Shown here piece by piece: positions 34,694 through 45,073 of a DNA stretch of 64,000 nucleotides (positions are counted from its first letter, which is position 1; every line of letters begins with the position of its first letter). The notes under the pieces are model-generated. The model had not been told where the DNA came from. It ran no database searches and saw only the letters and a list, made by a program, of their open reading frames with translations. Source of the stretch: Cladophialophora immunda (taxonomy: Eukaryota > Ascomycota > Eurotiomycetes > Chaetothyriales > Herpotrichiellaceae); NCBI RefSeq assembly GCF_000835495.1, contig NW_015622542.1:4920485-4984484 (forward strand). Direction: 5' to 3'. The translations under genes were made by a program, and so were the position numbers.

Positions 34694-36007
34694 ATGCTGA
34701 CCTCCACTCAAGTCCCTGCACCACTACGCGGCGATGAGCCAGATGTTGACACAGTCGAGCCGTCTTTGTCTCCGCCAGCGCAAAAGCCCGAGCTGAGCCC
34801 CGAGCACCAGAAGATCGTCAAGTCGACTGCGCCCGTGCTGGCCGAACATGGCGTTGCCATCACCTCGCACTTTTACAAACGCATGCTGTCCAACCATCCG
34901 GAACTGCGCAACATCTTCAACTCGGCACACCAGAGCACGGGGACGCAACCTGCCGCTCTCGCCCATGCGGTGTGGGCATATGCCGCCAACATCGACAACT
35001 TGGGCGCCTTGACCAGTGCCGTTTCCCGCATCGCCCACAAACATGTCAGTCTCGGGGTCACGCCCGACCAATACCCCATTGTCGGGGAGAACCTGCTTGC
35101 CTCCATCCAGGAGGTGCTGGGCGACGCCATCACCCAACCGATCTTGGACGCCTGGGCCGCCGCGTATCAGCAACTTGCCGACATCTTCATCGGCGTGGAG
35201 CGTAGCCTGTACGAGGGCGCCGAACACAGCCCCGGCGGCTGGACCGGGTGGCGCCGGCTCAGGGTGGCGCGCAAGGTCGTCGAGAGCGACGAGATTGTCT
35301 CGTTCTACCTGGAGCCCGTGGACGGGGGCCCGCTGCCGACGTTCACGCCGGGCCAGTACATCTCGGTGCGGGTCTTCCTGCCGGAGCTGGGTGTGTACCA
35401 GCCGCGCCAGTACAGCCTCTCGGACACGGACGACGGCAAACACTTCCGCATCTCGGTCAAGAGGGACGCGGGCCAAGGGGGCCCCGCGGCGCCGCCGGGC
35501 CGCGTGTCCAACGTTCTGCACGAGCAGCTGCCCGCGGGCGCCGAGCTGGACGTCAGCAACCCGCTTGGCGACTTCACCCTCGATGTCGCCTCGGACGAGC
35601 CCGTGGTGCTGATCAGCGGCGGCGTGGGCCTCACGCCCATGCTGTCCATGCTGGGCACGCTGGTCGAGCGCGCGCCGACGCGGCCCGTCGTCTTCGTCCA
35701 CGCGGTCCGCAACGCCAAGGTTCACGCCATGAAGGACTACCTGGCCCGCGTCGTCCGGGACAACCCCCAGGTGTCCAAGGCCGTCTTCTACGAGGAGACC
35801 GAGGCCGCGGACCGTCCGGGCGTCGACTACGATTTTGTCGGCCGCATCGTCCTCGCCGACATCAAGGACAAGGTCCTTCTGCCCAACGCGAGCTACTACC
35901 TGTGCGGCCCCATCCCGTTCATGCGTCTCCAGCAAAAGGCCCTCGAGGACCTCGGAGTCCCTCCTGAGCGGATCCATTCTGAAGTGTTTGGTTCGGGCGT
36001 CGTTTAG
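34694..36007 (+). CDS. fhb: Flavohemoglobin (nitric oxide dioxygenase)
   Basis: Single-exon 437-aa protein with globin and FAD/NAD reductase modules. The globin domain (about 33-170) has the B10 region HFYKRML and the proximal-His helix RIAHKHVSLGV, followed by DQYPIVGENLL. The FAD-binding part contains FTPGQYISV and RQYSLSD. The NAD part contains SGGVGLTPML and the C-terminal CGPIPFM. Such enzymes convert nitric oxide to nitrate with O2 and NAD(P)H. About 30 residues precede the globin fold, rich in P and E, with no clear targeting signal. Third-codon GC is very high, producing long antisense open frames that are not genes. It may be part of the neighbouring cluster or an independent NO-defence gene; its promoter lacks the TTGCCGG element. 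Confidence 0.93.
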   Translation: MLTSTQVPAPLRGDEPDVDTVEPSLSPPAQKPELSPEHQKIVKSTAPVLAEHGVAITSHFYKRMLSNHPELRNIFNSAHQSTGTQPAALAHAVWAYAANIDNLGALTSAVSRIAHKHVSLGVTPDQYPIVGENLLASIQEVLGDAITQPILDAWAAAYQQLADIFIGVERSLYEGAEHSPGGWTGWRRLRVARKVVESDEIVSFYLEPVDGGPLPTFTPGQYISVRVFLPELGVYQPRQYSLSDTDDGKHFRISVKRDAGQGGPAAPPGRVSNVLHEQLPAGAELDVSNPLGDFTLDVASDEPVVLISGGVGLTPMLSMLGTLVERAPTRPVVFVHAVRNAKVHAMKDYLARVVRDNPQVSKAVFYEETEAADRPGVDYDFVGRIVLADIKDKVLLPNASYYLCGPIPFMRLQQKALEDLGVPPERIHSEVFGSGVV

Positions 36008-36917
36008 CTAGACAGCTCGGTGTCGATTTGGTCCTTGTCGAATAAAAATACTACAACGATACAGCATATCATGGGAACAGGTGCGAGGCGTCGGAAGATG
36101 GGGTCGATTAGACCTTGTTGTAAATCTAGATGATCATATAAAATACATTTTTTTTATCACAGTTTCTTCGTCGGACTTTATATCTCGATCCCACTTTCGA
36201 GCTTCGACGTACTGATCCTTCTATTTACCAATGTAGGTACCCAGCGAGCAAGGACCTGGCTAGTTTGTCACCTCAGGAACGGTATAGCTTATCAATAGGT
36301 GTGGAGGATGTGGTAGCTCCAGCAATGCCATCCAGTCGAGGCCATCCTGACAGGTCGGTACGTGTCCTGCGGCTGGGTTACGCATGTCCGAGTCATTGCG
36401 ATGGCAAGGGAAATCCGAGGAGCTGTCCCACATGGTACAGGTCATCTCCTCTCCACCACTGTTTCTTTAAAGTGAAACAGTTTGGGCGAGAACAGGACCT
36501 CCCCGTGGCTAGGCCTGCCATCAACGATGAGTGCGCCTTGCAGTGTCAATAGTAAGTTTGAGTGGGATTGCACATATGGACGCCCACGCGGAAGCCCATA
36601 TAGATTGAAAGTGGCAACCAGCTCATTGCCACCTTTGAACATCATTATGCAGCTTTGCGGCGGGTCAAAGGCTCGATCATCGGGAAGAAATGAGATGCCC
36701 ATGGCTGGAACACCCCCAACAAGGCCAAAAGGCGTCTCGCGGACAAAGGTGGACTATCACGACAGCCTCGCGCGTATGATGGGACCCCTGAAATTCGTTG
36801 TCTTCCCCTGGAGCTTTCCACGTTTACATGGACACCGACTCCAGGAGATGGGGCATTTGGGTTCTCTCTTCGCGACATCAGATATTAAAAAAAATTAACG
36901 TTTATCCTACCCATATT
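36008..36917. other. Intergenic region with an unidentified minus-strand ORF
   Basis: Both flanking genes end here (flavohemoglobin plus, lyase minus), so 0.9 kb without promoter need is noticeable. A minus-strand open frame (36702-36442, 86 aa; in frame to about 36755) reads GISFLPDDRAFDPP and later GALIVDGRPSHGEVLFSPK. It looks protein-like but belongs to no family I can name. Stops precede it, so it may be a gene fragment. Confidence 0.35.
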
Positions 36918-38161
36918 TCAAGTCTTTTGATATAATCTACCTCCCGATATCTCCTTCTCAAAGGCAATCGCACCGTCCAGGCCCATCACTAGATGGAGAT
37001 TATGTCGGTCAGCACTCGAATTTTCCACGCCCGGTGGGATGAGTCGCCATGGGGCCAAGGACTCGAGGGAAATTGACCAACCTTGGAAGAACTCCCTTGG
37101 ACCCATTCCCTGCGCCGTCTCGACGTCGGTGCCCTGGGTGATAACGGCGCCGTACGCCTTCCGCAGTGCGTGGACCGCCGACACGGCCCCGGCCAGAGGA
37201 TGCCATGTGATCTTGAAGCCCATCTCGAGGGCTTCCTTGTTGGTGAAATTGGGCGTGGCCCCGTTGGTCGGCAGGTTCAACACCATCGGCAGCAAGGGGC
37301 CCAGCTCCCGCGTGACCTTCACAGCGTCTTCTCGGGACAATGGCGCCTCGACGAATCCGATGTCCGCGCCGGAGGCCCGGGCGATCTTGATCCGTTCGAT
37401 GGCTTCGTCGAGGCCGTGTGTTTGGAGCGAGTCCGTTCGGGCGATGATCAAGGGAGCCGACGGCCGACTGGACCTGGCAGCTGCGGCCGCCCGGATTCTC
37501 TGCGCCCATTCTTCGCGCGAGACGACCTCTTTGCCTCCGAGATGCCCACACCGCTTGGGCCTTTGAGCAAAGGTTAGATATATACATTTTTGTCCTCTGA
37601 GAGCCGCATCATCGAGCCATCACACTGGTTTTGGTGCTTGAACTTACATTACCTGGTCCTCGATATGAAATGCGGCAGCCCCAGCTCGCTCATACATCTG
37701 TACTGTCCGCGCGATGTTGAGTGCCGAGCCAAACCCCGTGTCTGCGTCTGCAATGACGGGAGTGTCTCCGGCGATGGAGGTCAGCGTGAATAGCGTCGAG
37801 ATGAACATATCCTGCGTCGCAATGCCCAAGTCCGCTGAGAAAACCCTTGCATTTTAGTCCACGGCATTTTCGCTTCGGGGTTTCTGGTTGATAGCACCTA
37901 CGCTGCCCTAACCGACTGGCCGCCGTAGCAGCACCGGACATGTATAATGCGGGGGGGTTTGTCTCAAGAGCGACTCGGCCCGATATACCTATTCCACAAA
38001 AGAAGTCTAAGCGACATGATCTGAATAAAATGATAGGCGTGGAGATGCCCCATACCGTCGAACACGCCCAGGGACACCGTCAGGAAGTTGGGATCTTTCA
38101 ACTGAGCACGGAGACGCTCGGCTCCGCTGGCATAACGAGTCTTGCTACCTGTAGAGTCCAT
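36918..38161 (-). CDS. Isocitrate lyase/PEP mutase superfamily C-C lyase
   Basis: Five exons: 38161-38056, 37988-37902, 37834-37648, 37560-37082 and 36988-36918. All four introns (37989-38055, 37835-37901, 37561-37647, 36989-37081) have GT/AG ends and keep frame. The product is 309 aa. Mg-binding ADADTGFGS lies at 93-101, HIEDQ at 121-125 and the active-site loop KRCGHLGGK at 129-137, with Cys131 as the likely general acid. The end [12 protein letters not shown] appears only after splicing the last intron. The family includes 2-methylisocitrate lyase, 2,3-dimethylmalate lyase, oxaloacetate hydrolase and phosphonomutases. The cysteine loop favours a lyase or hydrolase over a mutase. The substrate cannot be read from sequence. 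It is the outermost metabolic enzyme of the cluster, in tandem with the isochorismatase gene. Confidence 0.9.
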
Positions 38162-38468
38162 GGCGATGATGGCATGAAGGAGTGAGATGGCGCACGGCAA
38201 TTAACTACATGTCGGGGTCGAGCGAGGTCTTGGTGTTATATACCTCTTGCGGGTCAATTTAGCCGCTTTAGCCTTTGAATCCTGCGCAAAAACAGCCCCT
38301 CCCTGGTTGCACTACCCTCACTCTCCAGGCCACGAAGAAAACGACGGCCTCCGGCAGGCAGAGATCTGGTGGATATTGGGATGACTAACATATGCCTGTC
38401 AAGTGGTATCTGGTGCCCCGGCTATGGCTATGAGCAGCCGGCCCTTCTAGTATGGGTACTACGCAATC
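38162..38468 (-). promoter_or_regulatory. Upstream region of the lyase gene
   Basis: This is a 307-bp gap between the lyase start and the isochorismatase stop. It contains CGGCAATT (38195-38202), a one-base variant of the cluster element CCGGCAA, and TATATACC near 38237. Confidence 0.4.
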
Positions 38469-39261
38469 TCAGTCGACAATACCCGAGGCCCATCCGGCTT
38501 TCAGATGCTGGATAGCGTCCCCTTCCTCTACGACGTCGGCGTATTTTGCATCTAGGTCGAATAGATTCGCACTTTGGATTTCAGGTGTTCGATCACCGCA
38601 TGCACTTCCCACGACCTGGGAGGCAGTTAGTTCGGATCCATGCAGAAGATGGACGGGCTGCACGCTCACCATGGGTCGGAAGCCGTGTTGCATGGCGTCC
38701 AACGTGGTTGCTCTCACGCATCCAGAAGTGCTCACTCCACATATCACCAGTGTGTCGATTTTGAGGCACTAGAACAGCGTCAGGCTGGGGCTGCATTCGA
38801 AAGCGAAGGGAAACCATAAAACATACTTGTAGCTCCGACGCCAACGAAGTCCCAAAGAATGCCGAGGCATATTTCTTCACCACAACCACGTCGCCTCGCT
38901 GCGGTGCGAGTCCGTCGACACAGTCGGCCAAACCTCTCGGATCGCCGTTCAGCCAGACGTCCAGCAGTTTCGCCTTGTGCCAGAACAATCCCGCATCCGC
39001 CATGTCCGGCCTTGAATACTCAATCTGGCTCCAGATGACGGGGACTCCGCCCGCTCGCGCCGCCGCGAGCAGACGCCGCATGGACTCTGGCGAGGCTGCG
39101 CCCGCGGGGTTCGATAAGAGCGACAACGGCGAGCTTTCATCAAAGTACGCTTTGCATACGTCGATGAGAATGAGTGCCGGTCGTGAACCCCACCCCATCC
39201 GATTGGAGAAGCCTGACCGTCGATACGAGTCTGATGCAGGGTGCATGGCTGCTGAAGACAT
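38469..39261 (-). CDS. Isochorismatase-family cysteine hydrolase (amidase-like)
   Basis: Three exons: 39261-38827, 38768-38670 and 38615-38469. Introns are 58 nt (38769-38826) and 54 nt (38616-38669). The product is 226 aa. The triad is visible: Asp34 in LILIDVCKAYF, Lys130 in KKYASAFFGT and Cys162 in CGVSTSGCVRAT. The end SANLFDLDAKYADVV is typical of the N-carbamoylsarcosine amidase/maleamate amidase branch, which hydrolyses amides rather than isochorismate. Retaining intron 2 would insert 18 residues without a stop. I chose the ATG at 39261; the longer open frame begins with GTG. It is divergent from the alpha/beta hydrolase gene across a promoter with two cluster elements. Confidence 0.9.
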
Positions 39262-39717
39262 TCTTCCCTGCGTCGAGTGTCGATGGTGACCGATGAGATT
39301 GCTGGCTGCCACAGATCTAAATGCATGCTTCACCTTCGCACACGTTTGGCTGCCCCATACATAAGATGATCTTGGCCTCGGCGGTGTTGCGGGCCATGTC
39401 TGCCCCTCTCGGGATTAGCATGGTGGCATGCTCCCTCTGACTGGTTTGAGTCTCCGGCAAACTCAGCCTTCTATCTCTTGCCGGCCGGACTGATAGGAGA
39501 TCTGGAGTCACTGAACACTTTTGCTGCTGGTGGTTCGCCCATCTCGAAGGAAATGCCAATGAACCTTCTCAAAACAATGCCTAGGCTCAAGATCATGCGC
39601 CTTTGTGTGCTGGACCATAAACGTAGCGGGGGTGGCAGGTTTCTCATTTGAAACTGCAGTAACGTCCAAAATTAGGTGGTCTGCTGTTCCCGTTGAGGAG
39701 AAAGGATTCTATCGAAC
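39262..39717. promoter_or_regulatory. Divergent promoter isochorismatase / alpha-beta hydrolase
   Basis: This 456-bp bidirectional region carries the cluster element in inverted orientation (see 39454-39488). No other gene is seen. Confidence 0.6.
39454..39488. promoter_or_regulatory. Inverted cluster element CCGGCAA-N17-TTGCCGGCCGG
   Basis: CCGGCAA at 39454-39460 and TTGCCGG at 39478-39484, extended to TTGCCGGCCGG. Paired CGG triplets are the usual recognition form of Zn2Cys6 regulators. The same heptamer occurs in the other two divergent promoters of the island. Confidence 0.5.
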
Positions 39718-41007
39718 ATGGCCCCGTCTGGTCACCACGACAGCGCCGAGAGCAGCACCAGGATCGTCTATCAACCTCTTGATCCCCAGTTACGGCAATC
39801 CCTGGACCCAGAATACGTGGCGTTCCACGATGAGTATATTCAGTACATTGAGCCCGACGATGTCCGCGAATGGGACCCGGAGCAGACACGCTCACGACGA
39901 CTGCCAGGGAACTCTGAACCGGTTCCAGTGCTGCAGAAGGACATTCAGAGGCCGAATTTCCCCGTCCGGGCCTTCTGGCCGCATGGGTCGCGTCCAGCGC
40001 TGGGTTGGCCGGTATTGGTCTGGTTCCACGGTGGCGGATGGGCCGTGGGAAGCATTGACAGCGAGAATGATTTTTGCTCGAGGATTTGTAGAGGTACGGA
40101 GAAATTTAAAATTCTTTTTCCCCCCCACGTCGAGGATCCTTGGATGGGCTACTCGCCGCACAAGTTTCGCTGACGGACCTGATATGCATGGCCAGACACG
40201 CCCTGCGTGGTTGTGACGGTCGGGTACAGACTTGCCCCAGAACATCCGTATCCTGCCGCCGTGGAGGACGCCGTGGAGGCGCTCGTTTGGGTGCATAGCA
40301 AGGAAGGAAGCAGGACATTGGGCATAGACGCGACTCGGATTGCCATCGGGGGCACCTCTGCGTACGTTGCAAACCATTCTCGCGTTGGAGATATCGCAGG
40401 CAGTGTTGGACCGAGCTAATGCTAATTTCTTGGGGGAAGAGGCGGAAATCTGTCGGTGGTGGCCTCCCTCAAGGCTTCGCTGCTTCCAGAACCCATTCCC
40501 ATCATCTTCCAGATCCTCCTTGTTCCCGTCGTGGACAATACGGCGACGGTGGAGACCGTTTGGGCCTCGAGAGCAAAAGCTCCCTGGCTGACGCCTGCTC
40601 GGATGCTGTGGTATCGCCGAATGTATCTGCCCCTTCCGGGGACGGCGTCAAATTGGGATGCCTCGCCAAATCGCGCCCCGGAGGATCTTCTGGCCAAGAT
40701 GCCAAAAACGTGGTTCGGAATCGCAGACCAGGACTTGCTGGCTCCTGAGGCCCGGGAGTTCGCAACCCATCTGCGACGGGTGGGCGTGGCTGTGGAAGTT
40801 GCCGAGTATGAGGGAATGACCCATACTATCCTCGCCATGAACGGTAAGTTGTGCCTGTTACTCTCGAGTAATGTCACTGAATTGGTTGGTTGGTTGATTC
40901 TCTTGGTACCGAGGCTAATCCTGTCTATAGCGATATTTTCGAAAGGAAAGCAGCTCATCATTGATGCCGGGGACGCTCTGAGAGTCGCCTTTGCCCGGAC
41001 CAGCTAA
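39718..41007 (+). CDS. HSL-type alpha/beta hydrolase (esterase/lipase fold)
   Basis: Four exons: 39718-40093, 40196-40361, 40440-40843 and 40931-41007, giving 340 aa. The oxyanion motif FHGGGW and the nucleophile motif GTSAGG are visible. The second appears only when the 78-nt intron 40362-40439 is removed. VGYRLAPEHPYPAAVEDA is the classic hormone-sensitive-lipase-family stretch. The remaining triad residues are Asp in ADQDLLAPEA and His in GMTHTI. It hydrolyses a carboxylic ester or a related bond; no signal peptide is seen, so it is probably cytosolic. The last intron (87 nt) is stop-free and a multiple of three. Its 3' end lies 95 bp from that of the P450 gene (convergent). Confidence 0.88.
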
Positions 41008-41102
41008 AACACAAGCAATGGGGGCTTTTTATTTCCTGGCCCTCGATATAGAATTGGCTCAAGCTATCTAGAGCATATACGAGACCATGATACGGAAAGG
41101 GT

Positions 41103-42867
41103 CTAATGCACCTGGTCCGACCACTCTTCGAGCAGTTGTCTTGCCCTTTCCGAACGTAACTTCATCACACAACCGAAAGAATCGGGAACACTAGAGAACA
41201 AGTTCGTCAGAAGAGGGCTTGTGGGTGGAGCAGGACAACTTACTTGGATAGTCCATCCGTGAAACTGACGGATGGTGCAATTTCATTCCCATCTGACCCG
41301 ACCGCAGGGCACATGTCAACGGTAGCAAGCAAAGTGGCGACCATGATATAGACCCCTGCCATGGCGAGCCACTGACCAGGGCAAACTCTTCGGCCGAATC
41401 CGAACGATCCCTCGGGCAATGGCTCCCCTCTTCCCCCCTGGTCTGTCGGTGTATAGCGATCCGGATTGAACGCGTCAGGATCACTGTAGACTCGCTCGTC
41501 GTGGGTCATTGCGTATGCGTTTGCAAAAACCACGCTGCCCTTGGGGATGAGCATGCCTTTGTAAATGTCATCTTCCAGCGTCGCATGCGGCACCCCCAGG
41601 GGGGACAAGGGACACCATCGTGTGGTTTCTTGGAGAATCTGCTCAATGTAGGGGAGGTTTTCCCGGTCCTCGAACCCAGGAAGGCGGTCTGTCCCGACCA
41701 CGGCGTCTATTTCTGCCCTGGCCTTCCTTTGGATTTCTGGGTGGAGGAGCAGGTTGAGAATGCAGACCATGATGGTGGACCATGATGTGTTTGCACCCGC
41801 AATGGATATCGCACCAGCGGCACCCTTGATATCGGCGATCGTGGCCTCGTTAACCTTGCCCGATTTCTCATTCTCCAGGTATCTTTCGAGATGTGTTCGC
41901 ATGAAGGATGGAAGCGCGGCCTGTCGATTTCGGATCTCGGCTTCCGTCGCCTCCCAGGGCGCATCGTGCAACTTTTGGATGTATGCCTTGGAGACCCGGG
42001 CGTGTTCCAACACGTTCAACTTCAGCAGCCAGGTGGGAAGATACCTCAATGCAGGGAAGAAATCCACGACCGAGGCCCCCGGGACGCCACCTTTGCCTGT
42101 GGCTTCTTCCGCGTCGAGCACCATCTTGACGTAGGGGTCATCTTTCTGCGAGACGCCTAGACCGAAGCCAATGCGCAAAACAACCGCGGTGGCGTACTTC
42201 CGGAGCAACGACTCCCAGTCTGGAGGATTGGCCAGGATCTCCTTGACCGCCAGGCGGGCCTCTTGTTCTTGAATCGGGCGATAGCTCTTGCACGCGGATT
42301 GCGTGAAGGAGCTTTGCATCAATTTTCGGTGCAGCTTGAATCTCTTTCCCCATCGAAGAAAAGTGAGCGTGATACCCCATCCCATGCTAAGTGGTTGTTA
42401 GAGCTCATGAGGAGCGAAGGGCGTCGGAGGCGGATAACTCACACTTCGAACAGCACAAATCGAGGGCGGTCATTGTAGTTCGGCCCCCTCTTGTCCAGCA
42501 GATCATGACAAGCCTCGACACTGTTCAGGACGATAATTGGGCGACCGAGAACGTTGAAATAAAGAACGTCAGATCCTGGGTGCCCGGTCGTCAGTGACTG
42601 CCCCTTCCCCTCAGACGTGCAAACTCGTTATTATTAGATAGCCGTACCGTAATCCTTTCCCCATTGTGTATATTGGTACTCAGGATGAGACTTCGGGATG
42701 ATGCGCAAATGTCCTATGATGGGTTCCCCTTTCGGTCCGGGAGGTAATGGCGCCTTCGATCTCGCGCGGAGCTTTTGATAGTAGAGCAGTCCCGCAAACA
42801 GAATGCCGAATGCAATTGCAATCCTGATCACCGGTGGCGACGGGCTCATCGTTGCTACCACACCCAT
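41103..42867 (-). CDS. Cytochrome P450 monooxygenase
   Basis: Four exons: 42867-42648, 42575-42443, 42386-41244 and 41190-41103. Introns are 72, 56 and 53 nt. The product is 527 aa. An N-terminal membrane anchor (about 10-27) is followed by the proline hinge PLPPGPKGEPIIG. The I-helix reads AGANTS, the K-helix ETTR, then PDAFNPDRY, and the heme loop FGFGRRVCPG with Cys453. The general style (short PERF region, GQWLAMAGVYIMVA) resembles the O-methylsterigmatocystin oxidoreductase-like group of fungal P450s. A second ATG six codons downstream is an alternative start. It is divergent from the ring-cleavage dioxygenase, so the pair probably acts in sequence, hydroxylation followed by cleavage. 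The substrate is unknown. Confidence 0.93.
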
Positions 42868-43478
42868 TGTCCAGATCGTGATCCCTTAGGGCGTGAGCGA
42901 CTGAATGTGATGGGACTAGAGAGCATTCCGTGTGTCGACTGATGGAGTCATATATCATCGGCACAGCAGCTAGACTCTAGACTGCAATTGGGAGTATCAA
43001 AACCCAAAGCTGTGCCGCAGAACATTCTGAACAACCAATGTTTCTTGTTACGTCAAGAACGGAATGAAGCATCGTTACTCATGCACGAAGTCTGTCGGAC
43101 TATTCACCATGCTCTGGTCAATGGTCATTGAACTTCGATGGTGCGACCGTGCCGGTTGATAAGTTGCCGGCCGGCCTGCCGGAGGTGGTATCAGTGGATC
43201 GTCCAACCAAAGCCGCTCTAGATGTAGCGCTGTAGTAGCATAGTACGAGTGTTACAGTATGTCCACCCGGTGCCGGGACATTCAAGTCGGACAAGGTGGC
43301 GAATTCTAGCCTCGCAAGGGACTGCAATGTGCCACGGGGGAGTGGAGGAAGCTTTTGAAGCTCAATCGACAACTCAAGCTCAAAATCTAACTCGTAGAAT
43401 CTTCCAAGTCAAAGTCGGATCACGACACATGTCCTGGTTTCTTGGGCCGGTATTCATTTTTGAAGGTTGTGGGCAACA
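42868..43478. promoter_or_regulatory. Divergent promoter P450 / HGD-type dioxygenase
   Basis: This 611-bp bidirectional region has several TGCCGG copies at 43150-43275. No ORF of interest is present. Confidence 0.6.
43145..43185. promoter_or_regulatory. Cluster element array with TTGCCGGCCGG
   Basis: ACCG-TGC-CGGT (43145-43156) forms a small inverted repeat. TTGCCGGCCGG lies at 43164-43174 and CTGCCGGAGG at 43176-43185; the latter decamer recurs at 50040-50049 in the permease/2OG promoter. It is a plausible binding site for a Zn2Cys6 factor. Confidence 0.5.
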
Positions 43479-45073
43479 ATGATCACGGCCATTGAGTCAA
43501 CAATTTCATATGGGGCGACAGCGACGTCCTCCTTCACAATAGTGCCCACGGAGTGCGACCCGTATGCCTACCAGAGTGGATGGGGCAACAGATTTGCATG
43601 CGAGGCTCTACCAGGGACATTGCCTCAAGGCCGCAATACACCACAACGGTGCAAGTATGACCTTTTCTCCGAGCAACTGAATGGCACACCATTTGTCTCT
43701 GCGCGGGCGTCGCAGCTCCACGCATGGTTTTATCGAATTCGACCATCTGTGGCACATGGCCCTCTGAGAAAGTCGCCGTTGAATGGGAAATTGGAGGCCA
43801 GATTTTCAGCCTCCAACACAAATACCCAATACATTCCCCAGGATCACTCGTGGGGGCAATTCTTGCTCCCTTCGGCCGCGGACTCTGTTGATTTTGTCCA
43901 GGGGCTCCGGACAGTCGGTGGCCACGGGGATGCCATGACCAAAGACGGACTCGCGGTTCACGTATACACCGCAAACCGGTCGATGGAGAAGACGGCCTTC
44001 TGCAACAATGACGGTGACTTTCTCATCCTACCCCAGGAAGGGCGGCTGGACATTCAAACCGAATTTGGCAACATGATGGTCCGTCCGGGAGAGCTCGCCG
44101 TTATTCCAGCGGGCATCCGATTCCGAGTCAGACTTCCCGACCACACCGCACGAGGCTATATCCAAGAGATATTCGGGTCTCATTACGAACTACCGGAGCT
44201 TGGGCCGGTTGGATCGAACGGCATGGCGATGCCCCGAGACTTCGAATACCCCTTGGCCAGTTTTGATGTCGACCAGACGGCATGGACCATCATATGCAAA
44301 CTCGCGGGTCAGCTGTACGAATATGAACAGGATCACACGCCGTTCGATGTGGTCGCGTGGCACGGCAACTATGCACCATACAAGTACGCGATGGAAAAGT
44401 TCATCAACACGGCGACGGTGGACCGAGAACAAAGTGATCCATCGATATACTGTGTTTTGATGGCGAAATCCAGGACTCCGGGACTCGCGCTTACCGAATT
44501 GCTGGTTTTCACCCCCAGATGGAGTGTGCCGAGCAACACCTTCCGGCCGCCTTACTACCATCGCAATGTCTGCACCGAATTGATGGGAATGATTTACGGG
44601 ACATGGCACGGATCGTCCACGGTATTGGAACCAGGCGGGCTCACCTATGAACCTTCCCTGATGCCGCATGGCGAGTCTTACGAGAGATGGGCCGAAGCGA
44701 CCAGCGGAGTGCTCGAGCCTGAGCGTGTGAATGAGGGTGCAATGGGTACGTTTCCCTCTCCTTTCAGGATATCGCCTTTGCGAATTCGAGCTGACCTCAA
44801 TCCTAGCTTTCATGCTTCATATCCCGGGGCATATTTCATTGACAAACTGGGCCCTCGAGAGCAGCGGCACCCTCCACGGTATGGCCCCTTTCCGCATTGT
44901 GGAAACACATGAGCTTATGGTCTTTTCCAGCGATACAAGCAGACCTCTGGACTGGGTTTGATGGAGGCTTCATGGAGCATACGGAGCAAGTGGACCAAGA
45001 ATTGGCCGCATGTGGTCTTCCGGGACTGGCGAAGCCCAGTACAGGCCACGCTGCTCCCCCAAAAGCACCTTGA
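43479..45073 (+). CDS. Homogentisate 1,2-dioxygenase-type ring-cleavage enzyme
   Basis: Three exons: 43479-44745, 44807-44878 and 44931-45073, with introns of 61 nt (branch GCTGACC) and 52 nt (TTTTCCAG). The product is 493 aa, against about 445 in human HGD. All active-site residues are present: His295 in VAWHGNY (human His292) and the Fe ligands His361 in YYHRN, Glu367 in TELMG and His397 in MPHGES (human His335, Glu341, His371). The GWGNRFACEALPGTLPQGRN start is typical. The C-terminus after the second intron (GFDGGFMEHTEQVDQEL) is longer than in standard HGD. Without that splice the frame ends early. It opens a para-dihydroxylated aromatic ring with O2. Maleylacetoacetate isomerase and fumarylacetoacetase genes are not nearby, so the true substrate may not be homogentisate. 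Confidence 0.92.

Noticed and set aside
34724..35977. 417-aa open frame antisense to the flavohemoglobin gene
   Set aside because: Shadow of very GC-rich third codon positions; no domain features and fully overlapped by a clear flavohemoglobin.
39262..39333. N-terminal extension of the isochorismatase gene
   Set aside because: The open frame starts at GTG and adds no conserved residues; ATG 39261 fits the family start.
43467..43478. Earlier start for the HGD-type gene
   Set aside because: It begins at TTG; the first ATG at 43479 gives a normal N-terminus.
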